A stretch of 64,000 nt of DNA from Streptomyces coeruleorubidus (GTDB lineage: Bacteria; Actinomycetota; Actinomycetes; Streptomycetales; Streptomycetaceae): the NCBI RefSeq assembly GCF_008705135.1, contig NZ_CP023694.1:3534001-3598000 (forward strand), given 5' to 3'. A model generated the notes under the pieces. It did no database searches, had not been told where the DNA came from, and was given only the letters and a program-made list of their open reading frames with translations. This document shows, one piece after another, positions 7,441 through 17,016 of the stretch. Positions within the stretch are counted from its first letter, which is position 1. Each line of letters opens with the position of its first letter. The translations under genes were made by a program, and so were the position numbers.

Positions 7441-8496
7441 TCACGACGACGACCGTGGCACCAGCTCCGTGGCGAGGACGACCTGCCGTCGGTCCAGCCC
7501 CCGGGACGCCAGGGGGCGGCGGTCGGCGACCTCCGTGAGGAGGAGGTCGATCATCCGGCGGCCCATCACCTCGATGGGCTGGCGGACGCTGGTGAGGGGC
7601 GGTTCCATGTGGCGGGCGATGGCGGAGTCGTCGTAGCCGACGAGCGCCACGTCGTCGGGGATGCGGCGCCCCGCCTCGCGCAGCGCCTGGCGGGCGCCGG
7701 CCGCCGTGACGTCGGAGGCGGCGAAGACCGCGTCCAGGTCGGGACGGCGCTCCAGCAGGGCCGCCATGGCACGGCTGCCGCCTTCCTCCGTGAAGTCGCC
7801 CGGCTCGATCAGCGCGTCGTCCACCTCGTGTCCGGCGTCGCTCAGGGCGTCGCGGTAGCCCTCGGTTCGGCGCTGGGCACCGTAGACGTCGAGGCGGCCG
7901 GTGATGTGGGCCACCCGGCGGCGGCCGCGGGACAGCAGGTGCTCGACGGCCTGGCGGGCGCCGCCGTAGTTGTCGGAGTCGACCGACGGCAGGGTCTCCG
8001 CCGCCGAGCGCGGGCCGCTGATCACCGCCGGGATGTCCAGCTGGGCCAGCAGGTCGGGCAGCGGATCGTCCGCGTGGACCGAGACCAGCAGGACGCCGTC
8101 CACCCGGTGGGCGGCCAGGTACTGGGCGAGGCGGCGGCGTTCCTTGTCGCTGCCGGCGAAGATCAGCAGGAGCTGCATCTCCGTGTCGGACAGCTCCGCC
8201 CCGACGCCCTTCAGCATGTCCGAGAAGTACGGCTCCGAGAAGAACCGGGTCTCCGGCTCGGGCACGACCAGGGCGATCGCGTCCGTGCGGTTGGCGGCCA
8301 GGGCGCGGGCCGCGGTGTTGGGGACGTAGCCGAGCTCGGCGACGGCCGCCTCGACGGCCGCGCGGGTCGCGTCGCTGACCCGGGGCGAGCCGTTGATCAC
8401 CCGGGACACCGTGCCGCGGCCGACACCGGCGCGCGCCGCCACCTCTTCGAGGGTGGGCCGGCCACCACTTCGGCCTCGCGCTCCGTGGCTTGCCAT
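7441..8496 (-). CDS. cebR: CebR, LacI-family cellobiose/cellotriose-responsive repressor
   Basis: 351 residues from the ATG at 8496; a GTG at 8517 would add seven. The N-terminal LacI helix-turn-helix is clear (TLEEVAARAGVGRGTVSRVI, hinge about residue 55-60 ARALAANRT). A periplasmic-binding-like effector domain follows (IALVVPEPE, DGVLLVSVHADD, AVISGPRS, VGYDDSAIARHMEPPLTSVR). It lies divergent to cebEFG-bglC, and two 14-bp boxes of the known CebR type (TGGGAGCGCTCCCA) sit before cebE and at the bglC start. CebR blocks cellulose-oligomer uptake genes until cellobiose or cellotriose releases it. Confidence 0.93.
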   Translation of the reverse strand: MASHGARGRSGGRPTLEEVAARAGVGRGTVSRVINGSPRVSDATRAAVEAAVAELGYVPNTAARALAANRTDAIALVVPEPETRFFSEPYFSDMLKGVGAELSDTEMQLLLIFAGSDKERRRLAQYLAAHRVDGVLLVSVHADDPLPDLLAQLDIPAVISGPRSAAETLPSVDSDNYGGARQAVEHLLSRGRRRVAHITGRLDVYGAQRRTEGYRDALSDAGHEVDDALIEPGDFTEEGGSRAMAALLERRPDLDAVFAASDVTAAGARQALREAGRRIPDDVALVGYDDSAIARHMEPPLTSVRQPIEVMGRRMIDLLLTEVADRRPLASRGLDRRQVVLATELVPRSSS

Positions 8497-8719
8497 GGGC
8501 TCCGCCTTCCCGTCCACACCCGCACTCTGCGGCTGGCCTGGAATTTAACAGGCTCGTCAGCTGTGGTGACCGCCACCGAGGCCCACCGCCCCCGGGCTTC
8601 CGCTTCGGCCGGCGGGCCGGTCCGACTGGCTGGATACCGTCGCCCGGGGCCGCAAGGGACTGCCGCCCGGGTCCAGTTAACGTCCCGATAACTGAACGCA
8701 TCTCTCGCTGTCCGGTCCC

Positions 8720-8749
8720 TTGACACCCCCGCCGCGACCGGAGAACCTT
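8720..8749 (+). promoter_or_regulatory. Probable cebE promoter
   Basis: A consensus TTGACA (8720-8725) stands 15 bp outside the CebR box. The -10 (around 8743-8749) is poor (GAACCT/AACCTT). The predicted transcript start would fall just before or within the operator, which fits repression by CebR. The rest of the 397-bp cebR-cebE gap shows no other gene. Confidence 0.5.
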
Positions 8750-8763
8750 CAACACATCACTGG

Positions 8764-8777
8764 TGGGAGCGCTCCCA
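8764..8777. promoter_or_regulatory. CebR operator before cebE
   Basis: TGGGAGCGCTCCCA is a perfect 14-bp palindrome identical to the consensus CebR box known from Streptomyces. It lies 117 bp upstream of the cebE start and immediately downstream of TTGACA. Confidence 0.93.
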
Positions 8778-8893
8778 CAGTACCTGACACATACACAACC
8801 CGCACGTTCCCCGCCCGAGCCGCAGCGAGTAAAAACGGGTCCAACAATGCAGTTGGCCGGGGGGTCGGCACGTCAGGGCAACAGGAGGACGAC

Positions 8894-10219
8894 ATGCGAG
8901 CACGCATCCGAACCGCCCGCAAGGCGATGGTCCTCGCGGCCGCCGCGTCGCTGGGCGCCGGGCTGCTGGCCGGCTGTGCCGACGACGGCAAGAGCGACGG
9001 TTCCGGCTCCTCGGACGGCGACAGCGGTGGCAAGACCACGATCTCGGTGGGGCTCTTCGGCACCATGGGCTTCAAGGAAGCCGGCCTCTACGCCGAGTAC
9101 GAGAAGCTCAACCCGAAGATCAAGATCGCCGAGAACTCCGTCCAGCGGAACGAGAACTATTACCCGGCGCTGCTGAACCACCTCACCACCAACAGCGGTC
9201 TGCTGGACGTCCAGGCCGTCGAAGTCGCCAACATCGCCGAGGTCACGGCCACCCAGGCCGACAAGCTCGAGGACATGTCCAAGGCTCCGGGCGTGGACAA
9301 GAGCAAGTGGCTGGACTGGAAGTGGCAGCAGGCCACCACCAAGGACGGCAAGACCATCGGCCTCGGCACCGACGTCGGCCCGATGGCGATCTGTTACCGC
9401 ACGGACCTCTTCAAGCAGGCCGGTCTGCCCACCGACCCCGCCGAGGTGGGCAAGCTGTGGGCCGGCGACTGGGCCAAGCTCGTCAAGGTCGGCGAGCGCT
9501 ACAAGTCGAAGGCCCCCAAGGGCACCTTCTTCATGGACTCCCCCGGCGGTCTGATCCAGGCGGTGCTGGGCAGCGAGAAGGAGAAGTTCTACAACTCCTC
9601 CGGCGAGGTCATCTACAAGACCAACCCGGCCGTCAAGGCCGCCTTCGACCTGACGGCGGATGCCGCCAAGAAGGGCCTCGTCCAGTCGCAGACGCAGTTC
9701 CAGCCGGGCTGGAACTCCTCGATCGCCAACAACAAGTTCGCCGCCATCGCCTGCCCGCCGTGGATGCTCGGCACGATCAAGGGCTACTCGAAGCCGGACG
9801 CGGCCGGCAAGTGGGCCGTGGCCGTGGCGCCCAAGGGCGGCAACTGGGGCGGTACGTTCCTCACCGTGCCGAAGAGCGGCAAGAACGTGAAGGAAGCCCA
9901 GAAGTTCGTGACCTGGCTGACCGCGCCGGAGCAGCAGGCGAAGCTGTTCAAGGTGCAGGCCAGCTTCCCGAGTGCCCCGTCCACCTACACCATGCCCGAG
10001 GTGACCGGCGCGACGAACGAGATGACCGGTGACCAGAAGATCGGCCCGGTCTTCGCAGAGGCCGCCAAGGCCGCCCCGGAACAGGTGATCGGCCCGAAGG
10101 ACCAGATCATCATGCAGGGCCTGACGGACAACGGCGTGATCCTGGCGACGAAGGGCAAGTCGGCCAAGGAGGCCTGGGACTCCGCAACCAAGACCATCGA
10201 CAACAAGCTGGACCAGTGA
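8894..10219 (+). CDS. cebE: CebE, cello-oligosaccharide-binding lipoprotein of an ABC transporter
   Basis: 441 residues. It has a lipoprotein signal peptide with lipobox LLAGC (Cys about residue 25) and a Gly/Ser-rich linker. A family-1 solute-binding domain follows, with the typical hinge and NNKFAAIACPPWMLGTIKGY. Start at the ATG preceded by AGGAGG (8883-8888). It binds cellobiose/cellotriose outside the membrane and hands them to CebF-CebG. It is the first gene of cebEFG, followed by bglC. No ATPase is encoded nearby; in Streptomyces the shared MsiK ATPase supplies energy (known for the family, not visible here). Confidence 0.93.
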   Translation: MRARIRTARKAMVLAAAASLGAGLLAGCADDGKSDGSGSSDGDSGGKTTISVGLFGTMGFKEAGLYAEYEKLNPKIKIAENSVQRNENYYPALLNHLTTNSGLLDVQAVEVANIAEVTATQADKLEDMSKAPGVDKSKWLDWKWQQATTKDGKTIGLGTDVGPMAICYRTDLFKQAGLPTDPAEVGKLWAGDWAKLVKVGERYKSKAPKGTFFMDSPGGLIQAVLGSEKEKFYNSSGEVIYKTNPAVKAAFDLTADAAKKGLVQSQTQFQPGWNSSIANNKFAAIACPPWMLGTIKGYSKPDAAGKWAVAVAPKGGNWGGTFLTVPKSGKNVKEAQKFVTWLTAPEQQAKLFKVQASFPSAPSTYTMPEVTGATNEMTGDQKIGPVFAEAAKAAPEQVIGPKDQIIMQGLTDNGVILATKGKSAKEAWDSATKTIDNKLDQ

Positions 10220-11238
10220 CCCGTATGGCCACCCGCCACGACACCGCCGCGCCCCCCGCCGAGGGGGGCGCGGCCCCGGGCCGCCCGTCCGCGGACCCCG
10301 TGTCCCTGGAGAAGGAGCGGCGGCGCCGGGACCGGCTGTCCCGCCGTTGGCAGCGGGACATCCGCTGGAGCCCGTACGCCTTCGTCTCGCCGTTCTTCCT
10401 GCTGTTCGTCGCGTTCGGCCTGTTCCCGCTGATCTACACGGGCTGGGCCTCGCTGCACCAGGTGGAGCTGACCGCGCCGACCGACATGAACTGGGTCGGG
10501 CTGCGCAACTACACCCGGATCTTCGACGACGACTTCTTCTGGAACGCGGCGAAGAACACCCTGACCATCGGCATCATCTCCACCGTTCCGCAGCTGCTGA
10601 TGGCGATGGGCATGGCCCACATCCTCAACTACAAGCTGCGGGCCTCGACCTTCTTCCGGGTCGCGATGCTCGCGCCGTACGCGACGTCGATCGCCGCCGC
10701 CTCGCTGGTGTTCGTGCTGCTCTTCGGCCGTGACTACGGCATGATCAACTGGGCGCTCGACACGGTCGGCATCAACCCGGTCGACTGGCAGAACGACAAG
10801 TGGCCCTCGCAGATCGCCGTCTCGACGATCATCATCTGGCGCTGGACCGGCTACAACACACTGATCTACCTCGCCGCGATGCAGGCGATCCCGCAGGACC
10901 TGTACGAGTCGGCGGCCCTGGACGGGGCCAACCGCTGGCAGCAGTTCATCCATGTGACGCTGCCGGCGCTGCGCCCGACGATCCTGTTCACCGTGGTCGT
11001 GTCGACGATCGGCGCGAGCCAGGTCTTCGGCGAGCCGCTGCTCTTCGACGCCAACAAGGGCACGTCCGGCGGCGCGGAGCACCAGTTCCAGACGCTCGGT
11101 CTGTATCTGTACGAGCAGGGCTGGGTCGCCCAGCACCTGGGCCGTGCCTCGGCGATCGCCTGGACGATGTTCCTGATCCTGATCGTCATCGGCATCGTCA
11201 ACTACGTCATCTCGCGCCGGCTGCGCGCCAGTAGTTAA
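10216..11238 (+). CDS. cebF: CebF, sugar ABC transporter permease
   Basis: 340 residues and about six membrane helices after a hydrophilic, charged N-terminus of about 45 residues. The binding-protein-dependent permease loop (EAA-like) is seen in YESAALDGANRWQQFIHVTL. The GTG at 10216 overlaps the cebE stop by 4 bp; an ATG at 10225 is equally plausible. It forms the translocation channel with CebG. Confidence 0.93.
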   Translation: MTRMATRHDTAAPPAEGGAAPGRPSADPVSLEKERRRRDRLSRRWQRDIRWSPYAFVSPFFLLFVAFGLFPLIYTGWASLHQVELTAPTDMNWVGLRNYTRIFDDDFFWNAAKNTLTIGIISTVPQLLMAMGMAHILNYKLRASTFFRVAMLAPYATSIAAASLVFVLLFGRDYGMINWALDTVGINPVDWQNDKWPSQIAVSTIIIWRWTGYNTLIYLAAMQAIPQDLYESAALDGANRWQQFIHVTLPALRPTILFTVVVSTIGASQVFGEPLLFDANKGTSGGAEHQFQTLGLYLYEQGWVAQHLGRASAIAWTMFLILIVIGIVNYVISRRLRASS

Positions 11239-11250
11239 GGAGTTCCGGCC

Positions 11251-12171
11251 GTGACGACGACTGTGACGCCCCAGGACGCACCGCCGCCCGGCGCTGCGCC
11301 CGCGAAGGAGTCCAAACGCCCCCGCCTGCCGAAGTCCGCGCGGGCCGGCGGGCAGTTGCACGGCGGGCCGATCGCGTACGCGATCCTCATCGTGTTCACG
11401 ATCGTCTCGCTGTTCCCGCTGGTGTGGACGGCGATCGCCGCCTCGCGTGACAACCAGCGACTCGCGCAGACGCCGCCGCCGTTCTGGTTCGGCTCGGGTC
11501 TGTTCGACAAGCTGGAGATCGCCTGGAAGGACGCCAATCTGGGTGAGGCGTTCTTCAACACCACGATCGTGGCGGGTACGTCGGCGCTGACCATCGTCTT
11601 CCTGTCGACGATCGCCGGTTTCGCCTTCGCCAAGCTGCGGTTCAGGGGCCGTGGCGCGCTGATGCTGATCGTGATCGGCACGATGATGGTGCCGCCGCAG
11701 CTGAGCGTGATCCCGCTGTACATGATGGTCGCCAAGCTCGACTGGACGGACCAGTTGCAGGCGGTGATCTTCCCCTCGCTGGTGAGCGCGTTCGGTGTGT
11801 TCTTCATGCGGCAGTACCTGATCCAGGCACTGCCGGACGAGATCATCGAGGCCGCCCGGGTCGACGGGGCGAGCAGCTGGCGTGTGGTGTGGCACGTGGT
11901 GTTCCCGGCGGCGCGGCCGGCGATGGCCGTGCTCGGGATGCTGACGTTCGTACAGACGTGGAACGACTTCATGTGGCCGTTCCTGGTGCTGACCCAGATG
12001 GGCAACCCGACCGTCCAGGTCGCGGTCGCGGGCCTGGGCCGCGGCTACACCCCCGACCAGTCCCTGATCATGGCGGGCGCGCTGCTCGGCACGCTGCCGC
12101 TGCTGCTGGTCTTCGCGATCTTCGGCAAGCAGATCGTGGGCGGCATCATGCAGGGCGCCGTCAAGGGCTGA
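11251..12171 (+). CDS. cebG: CebG, sugar ABC transporter permease
   Basis: 306 residues with six hydrophobic helices. The EAA loop reads [20 protein letters not shown] and the C-terminus [16 protein letters not shown] is typical of MalG-type permeases. The GTG start is set by AAGGAG (11237-11242). It is 12 bp downstream of cebF and clearly in the same operon; bglC follows after 109 bp. Confidence 0.93.
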   Translation: MTTTVTPQDAPPPGAAPAKESKRPRLPKSARAGGQLHGGPIAYAILIVFTIVSLFPLVWTAIAASRDNQRLAQTPPPFWFGSGLFDKLEIAWKDANLGEAFFNTTIVAGTSALTIVFLSTIAGFAFAKLRFRGRGALMLIVIGTMMVPPQLSVIPLYMMVAKLDWTDQLQAVIFPSLVSAFGVFFMRQYLIQALPDEIIEAARVDGASSWRVVWHVVFPAARPAMAVLGMLTFVQTWNDFMWPFLVLTQMGNPTVQVAVAGLGRGYTPDQSLIMAGALLGTLPLLLVFAIFGKQIVGGIMQGAVKG

Positions 12172-12267
12172 CGCCCTGCTTCCAGGGGCCGGGCCAGCGC
12201 TGCTCCGGCCCCTCCTCTCCCCCTTCCTCCCTCTCCCCCCTCCACCATCGGTCTCCACGACCCCCAA

Positions 12268-12281
12268 TGGGAGCGCTTCCA
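12268..12281. promoter_or_regulatory. CebR operator overlapping the bglC start codon
   Basis: TGGGAGCGCTTCCA differs from the perfect CebR palindrome at one base. Its last A is the first base of the bglC ATG. It also occupies the place where a ribosome-binding site would be, and GGGAG within it may serve as one. Bound CebR here would act as a roadblock or internal operator for bglC. Confidence 0.88.
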
Positions 12282-13717
12282 TGCCTGACTCCGAGAACCC
12301 GGCCACTGCGGTGACCTTCCCTCCCGCCTTCCTCTGGGGCGCGGCGACCTCCGCGTACCAGATCGAGGGTGCGGTGCGGGAGGACGGCCGTACGCCGTCG
12401 ATCTGGGACACCTTCAGCCATACGCCGGGCAAGACGGCCGGCGGCGACCACGGTGACATCGCTGTCGACCACTACCACCGCTACCGCGAGGACGTGGCGC
12501 TGATGGCGGAGCTGGGCCTGGGTGCCTACCGGTTCTCCGTCTCGTGGTCGCGGGTGCAGCCGACCGGCCGGGGTCCGGCCGTGCAGAAGGGCCTGGACTT
12601 CTACCGCCGGCTGGTCGACGAGCTGCTGTCCAAGGGCATCAAGCCGGCCGTCACGCTCTACCACTGGGATCTGCCGCAGGAGCTGGAGGACGCGGGCGGC
12701 TGGCCGGAGCGTGACACGGCGTACCGTTTCGCGGAGTACGCGCAGATCGTCGGCGAGGCGCTGGGCGACCGGGTCGAGCAGTGGATGACGCTCAACGAGC
12801 CGTGGTGCAGCGCGTTCCTCGGCTATGCCTCCGGGGTGCACGCCCCGGGCCGGACGGATCCGGCGGCGTCGCTGCGTGCCGCGCACCATCTGAACCTGGC
12901 GCACGGGCTGGGCGCGTCCGCGCTGCGGTCGGTGATGCCGGCCCGCAACTCCGTCGCGATCAGCCTCAACTCCACGGTGGCCAGGCCGCTTTCGCAGAGC
13001 CCGGCGGACCTGGCGGCGGCCCGGAAGATCGACGATCTGGCCAACGGCGTCTTCCACGGCCCGGTCCTGCACGGCGCGTACCCGGAGTCGCTGTACGTGG
13101 CGACGGCGGAGCTCACGGACTGGGACTACGTGCTCGACGGCGACCTGACGCTGATCAACCAGCCGCTGGACGCGCTGGGCCTCAACTACTACACGCCCGC
13201 GCTGGTCTCGGCGGCCGACCCGGCGGCGAAGGGGCCGCGCGCCGACGGCCACGGGTCCAGCAACCACTCGCCCTGGCCGGCCGCGGACGACGTCGCCTTC
13301 CACCAGACGCCCGGCGACCGCACCGAGATGGGCTGGACGATCGACCCGACCGGCCTGCACGAGCTGATCATGCGCTACACCCGGGAGGCGCCGGGCCTGC
13401 CGTTGTACATCACCGAGAACGGCGCGGCCTACGACGACAAGATCGACTCGGACGGCCGGGTGCACGACCCGGAGCGCGTCGCCTACCTGCACGGCCACCT
13501 GTCGGCGGTCCGTCGGGCGATCGCCGACGGCGCGGACGTCCGCGGCTACTTCCTGTGGTCCCTGATGGACAACTTCGAGTGGTCCTACGGCTACGGCAAG
13601 CGCTTCGGCGCGGTGTACGTGGACTACGCGACGCTCGAACGCACCCCGAAGTCCAGCGCCCACTGGTACGCGAAGGCGGCGCGCACCGGGACGCTGCCGG
13701 AGGTGGAGGCGGTCTAG
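12281..13717 (+). CDS. bglC: BglC, cytoplasmic GH1 beta-glucosidase
   Basis: 478 residues, full GH1 length. The acid/base glutamate is Glu173 in TLNEPW and the nucleophile is Glu379 in [11 protein letters not shown]. The N-terminal [18 protein letters not shown] and C-terminal [14 protein letters not shown] are GH1 signatures. There is no signal peptide, so it cleaves imported cellobiose/cellotriose to glucose in the cytoplasm. Last gene of the ceb locus, under CebR control through the box on its start codon. Confidence 0.96.
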   Translation: MPDSENPATAVTFPPAFLWGAATSAYQIEGAVREDGRTPSIWDTFSHTPGKTAGGDHGDIAVDHYHRYREDVALMAELGLGAYRFSVSWSRVQPTGRGPAVQKGLDFYRRLVDELLSKGIKPAVTLYHWDLPQELEDAGGWPERDTAYRFAEYAQIVGEALGDRVEQWMTLNEPWCSAFLGYASGVHAPGRTDPAASLRAAHHLNLAHGLGASALRSVMPARNSVAISLNSTVARPLSQSPADLAAARKIDDLANGVFHGPVLHGAYPESLYVATAELTDWDYVLDGDLTLINQPLDALGLNYYTPALVSAADPAAKGPRADGHGSSNHSPWPAADDVAFHQTPGDRTEMGWTIDPTGLHELIMRYTREAPGLPLYITENGAAYDDKIDSDGRVHDPERVAYLHGHLSAVRRAIADGADVRGYFLWSLMDNFEWSYGYGKRFGAVYVDYATLERTPKSSAHWYAKAARTGTLPEVEAV

Positions 13718-13739
13718 CCACTGCGGAGGCGGGGGGGAC

Positions 13740-13773
13740 GGGGCGCGGCACTGATAGGGGAGTGCCGCGCCCC
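13740..13773. terminator. Bidirectional hairpin between convergent bglC and the GH36 gene
   Basis: GGGGCGCGGCACT (13740-13752) pairs perfectly with AGTGCCGCGCCCC (13761-13773) over an 8-nt loop. There is no T tract, but a strong hairpin alone between converging operons is a common Streptomyces terminator form. Confidence 0.7.
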
Positions 13774-13779
13774 GGCATG

Positions 13780-15096
13780 TCAGGAGACGCCGCGTGGTGT
13801 CAGCAGCCGGCGAGTCGTCGTCACGCCCCACTCGTCCAGCGACAGCAGGCGGTCGCTGGAGGCCATCAGGCCTCCCGTGGCCTCCACGTGTGCCGCCCAC
13901 TGTTCGCGGGTCTCGACAGCCGGGCGGGCCATCAGGCAGTCCGGGTCGTTGATCCAGAGGCGGCCGTGCTGCCACTGGCGGGCGGCGCCGGTGAACTCGG
14001 CCGGGTCCTGGCCGGGCTGGCTGTAGTCGTCCGCCTCGGGGCGGCGGTGCGGGGCGGTGTCGGGGCTGACGCGCATGGCGTCGAACAGGCCGATGGAGGG
14101 GAGCATCGGGGCGCCGCAGCCCAGGAGGTAGGAGTCCGGACCGATCGCGTCGCGGATCAGGCGGATGCCGGAGCGGTACGCCGTGAGGGGGTCGACGTCC
14201 GCGTGGCGTACGCCGTGCAAGGCGCCCGCGTACAGGAAGTCCGCCTTGAAGTAGTCGTAGCCCTCGGCGCGCAGGGTCGTGAAGACCTCGGTCAACCAGG
14301 CCGCCGCGTCCGGGTGGGTGGTGTCCAGGACACGCAGGTCGTGGCCCCAGTTGCGGCCCGCGTGGGCGAAGCCGCCGGCGGTGTCCCGGACCAGCCAGTC
14401 CGGGTGCTCGGCGGCCAGTTCGCTCGCCGGGTCCACGAGGAACGGTGCCGTCCAGATGCCGGCGCGGCGGCTGCGGGAGCGGATCTTGTCGGCGATTCCG
14501 GCGCGGGAGCGGAAGCGGCCGGAGAGGGTGAGCCAGTCGCCGAGGGCCCGCTGGTAGCCGTCGTCGATCTGGACGACGTCGACGGGCAGGTCGAGGGTGT
14601 CCATCGCGCGGAGGTTCTCGTGGATGTCGTCCTCGGTGACCTCCGTGAAGTACTCGTACCAGGAGCACCAGACGGTGGGCGCCGGGCGCGGGTCCGCGAT
14701 GCCGAGACCGGAGGCCCAGTCGCCCAGCACGGACTGGATGTCGTCGCCCGTCCACTCCTTCACCAGGCCGTCGGCACCGACCTCCGCGATCCCGTCCCGT
14801 ACGGCGAGCCGGATCGACGGCACCTCGCGCGTCGGTTCGGCCGCCGCCCACAGTCGCACCGGTGAGCCGTCGCCGGGGTCGAGCACGAGCAGGCCCTCGC
14901 CCTGGAAGGCGCCGTCGGGGGCGGTGACGCCGGGGCGGTAGCAGACCGTGGCCCAGTTGGCGTTGGCCGGGCGGTAGGGCGCCGTGCCGAGGGCGTAGGC
15001 GCCGCTGGGGCTCCAGGACTGCCAGCCCTCCTCGTGGACTCGGGCGTGGCGGAGGTCGACGGGCACGGAGGCCAGCGGCGTGAAGGGGTGCTGCAC
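13780..15096 (-). CDS. GH36-family alpha-galactosidase
   Basis: 438 residues. GH36 signatures occur in order: VWCSWYEYF, VVQIDDGYQRALGDWL, the nucleophile Asp in YDYFKADFLYAGAL, and the acid/base region around LGCGAPMLPSIGLFDAMRVS. It is shorter than the about 700-residue GH36 enzymes, so it belongs to a compact actinobacterial subgroup. No signal peptide, hence cytoplasmic, acting on imported alpha-galactosides. It is the last gene of the operon SBP-permease-permease-GH36, 21 bp after the permease. Specificity is inferred; related alpha-glycosidases cannot be excluded. Confidence 0.82.
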   Translation of the reverse strand: MQHPFTPLASVPVDLRHARVHEEGWQSWSPSGAYALGTAPYRPANANWATVCYRPGVTAPDGAFQGEGLLVLDPGDGSPVRLWAAAEPTREVPSIRLAVRDGIAEVGADGLVKEWTGDDIQSVLGDWASGLGIADPRPAPTVWCSWYEYFTEVTEDDIHENLRAMDTLDLPVDVVQIDDGYQRALGDWLTLSGRFRSRAGIADKIRSRSRRAGIWTAPFLVDPASELAAEHPDWLVRDTAGGFAHAGRNWGHDLRVLDTTHPDAAAWLTEVFTTLRAEGYDYFKADFLYAGALHGVRHADVDPLTAYRSGIRLIRDAIGPDSYLLGCGAPMLPSIGLFDAMRVSPDTAPHRRPEADDYSQPGQDPAEFTGAARQWQHGRLWINDPDCLMARPAVETREQWAAHVEATGGLMASSDRLLSLDEWGVTTTRRLLTPRGVS

Positions 15097-15117
15097 GGTG
15101 ATCTCTTTCGGGGAAGG

Positions 15118-16005
15118 TCAGCCCTTGTTGGCGCCCAGCGTCAGGCCGCTGACGAACTGGCGCTGGAGCACGAAGTAGACGATGAGGGTGGGGATGGCCG
15201 TGAGCAGGGCTCCGGCCGCGACCAGGTTGGGGTCGGTGAAGTACTGGCCGGAGAGGTTGTTCAGGGCCGAGGTGATCGGCATGTTCTCGCCGGTGGAGAT
15301 CAGGACGATGGCCCAGAAGAAGTCGTTGTAGATCCAGATGGACAGGAGGGTGGCGAGCGCGGCCATCGCCGGCTTGCACAGCGGCAGCACGATCTGCCAG
15401 TACAGGCGCCAGACGGAGGCGCCGTCGACGAGGGCGGCCTCGGTCAGTTCGTGCGGCAGCGAGCGCATGTAGTTGCTCAGCACGAACGCGCAGAAGCCGG
15501 ACTGGAACGCCACGTGGATGAGGACCAGGCCGAGCGCGGAGTCGTAGAGCTTGCCGGACATGGTGATGCCGGGCAGGTCGATCAGCAGGTACAGCCGGTA
15601 CAGCGGGGTGATGATGACCTGCTGGGGCAGCAGGTTGCCGGCGGTGAAGACCAGCAGCAGGAACAGGTTGACGCGGAAGTCGAAGCGGCTGACGTAGAAG
15701 GCGACCATCGACGACAGCAGCAGCGTCAGCAGCACGGCCGGCACGGCGACGATCAGCGTGGTGCCGAAGTAGTGCAGCATGTCCGACTGCTGGAAGGCGT
15801 TGGTGAAGTTGTCGAAGGTCAGCTTGTCGGGCCAGGAGACATAGCCCTTCTCACTGGTCTCCGCGTACGGCCGCATCGCCGCGAGCAGGGCCCACAGCAG
15901 GGGCGCCAGCCAGGCCAGCGCCGTGACGACGAGGAACGTGTGCAGCAGGACCCGGGCGGGGCGGATGGGGGTGCGCTGCTTGTGAGCGCCGGCGACGGTG
16001 CTCAT
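15118..16005 (-). CDS. Sugar ABC transporter permease (MalG type)
   Basis: 295 residues with six hydrophobic helices. The EAA loop is LTEAALVDGASVWRLYWQIV and the C-terminal VLQRQFVSGLTLGANKG is MalG-like. The start ATG at 16005 overlaps the upstream permease by 4 bp; the longer upstream open frame is out-of-frame read-through of that gene. It pairs with the next permease to import the sugar attacked by the GH36 enzyme. Confidence 0.9.
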   Translation of the reverse strand: MSTVAGAHKQRTPIRPARVLLHTFLVVTALAWLAPLLWALLAAMRPYAETSEKGYVSWPDKLTFDNFTNAFQQSDMLHYFGTTLIVAVPAVLLTLLLSSMVAFYVSRFDFRVNLFLLLVFTAGNLLPQQVIITPLYRLYLLIDLPGITMSGKLYDSALGLVLIHVAFQSGFCAFVLSNYMRSLPHELTEAALVDGASVWRLYWQIVLPLCKPAMAALATLLSIWIYNDFFWAIVLISTGENMPITSALNNLSGQYFTDPNLVAAGALLTAIPTLIVYFVLQRQFVSGLTLGANKG

Positions 16006-16985
16006 GCGCGCCGCTCCTTCCGGAAGGTGGCGATCAGGTACGGAATGATCACCGCGAGCGAGATCACGAGCAGGACGACGGCGATGGCGGAGCCGTATCC
16101 GATGCGGCTGGACTCCCCGATGATGTTGTTGGTGACCAGGATCGACAGCAGTTCGGTGCCCTGGGCGCCCTTGTTGAAGACGAAGACCAGGTCGAAGGCG
16201 CGCAGGGCCTCGATGATGGTGACGACCAGGACGACGGTGTTGGTGGGCCGCAGGGTGGGGAAGACGACGTTCTTGAACGTCTGCCACTCGCCCGCGCCGT
16301 CCAGTGCGGAGGCCTCGCGCAGGGCGGGGTCGACGCCCTTGAGGCCGGCCAGGTAGAGGATCATCATGTAGCCGGCGTGCCGCCAGGAGGCCGCGACCAG
16401 GATGGCCCAGAGGTTGAGGTCCGGGTCGCCGATCCAGTCGATGTAGTGGCCGGGCTTGTTGGCGCCGATGAGGCTGTTGATCAGGCCGGTGTCGGGGTTG
16501 TAGACGAGCTGCCAGACGAAGCCGATGACCGCCATCGACACCACGACCGGCAGGAAGAACGCGGTCTGGTAGACGCGGCTGAAGCGGATCCGCTTGTCCA
16601 GCTGCACGGCCAGGAAGAGGCCGAAGGGCGTCGGCAGCAGGATGAGCACGACGAACCAGACGACGTTGTGCTCGACGGCCGGCCAGAACTGCGGGTTGCT
16701 CGTGAACAGTTCGCGGAAGTTCTGGAGCCCGACCCATTGGATCGAGTCGAAGCCGATGCCGTTCCAGGTGGTGAAGGCCAGCGCGATGGAGGCGAGGGCC
16801 GTCAGCCACACCAGGGCGACGTGCAGGATCGTCGGCACGCCCGCCATCAGGCCGAGCGTGAGCCGGTCGCGGCGGGTCAGCAGGCGCTTGTGCCCGTGGG
16901 GCACCTTGGCGGGCGTGGACGTGGGGGCGGGCCCCGGAGCCGGCTCGTCGGCCGTCTCCGGGACCTTGGCGGGGGTCGCAGTCAT
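16002..16985 (-). CDS. Sugar ABC transporter permease (MalF type)
   Basis: 327 residues: a Pro/Ala-rich hydrophilic N-terminus (about 40 residues) then six membrane helices. The EAA loop is ALREASALDGAGEWQTFKNV. ATG at 16985, 31 bp after the binding-protein gene, and a 4-bp ATGA overlap with the following permease show one operon. Confidence 0.9.
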   Translation of the reverse strand: MTATPAKVPETADEPAPGPAPTSTPAKVPHGHKRLLTRRDRLTLGLMAGVPTILHVALVWLTALASIALAFTTWNGIGFDSIQWVGLQNFRELFTSNPQFWPAVEHNVVWFVVLILLPTPFGLFLAVQLDKRIRFSRVYQTAFFLPVVVSMAVIGFVWQLVYNPDTGLINSLIGANKPGHYIDWIGDPDLNLWAILVAASWRHAGYMMILYLAGLKGVDPALREASALDGAGEWQTFKNVVFPTLRPTNTVVLVVTIIEALRAFDLVFVFNKGAQGTELLSILVTNNIIGESSRIGYGSAIAVVLLVISLAVIIPYLIATFRKERRA

Positions 16986-17016
16986 GTCGGATCCGAGTCG
17001 TCGATTCTCCGTTCGG

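Noticed and set aside
9985..12459. Long minus-strand frame opposite cebEFG
   Set aside because: Same reason: antisense to three transporter genes with clear motifs.
12161..15379. Long minus-strand frame of over 1,000 codons across bglC and the GH36 gene
   Set aside because: Crosses a terminator and both strands' real genes; sequence composition is typical of a shadow frame.
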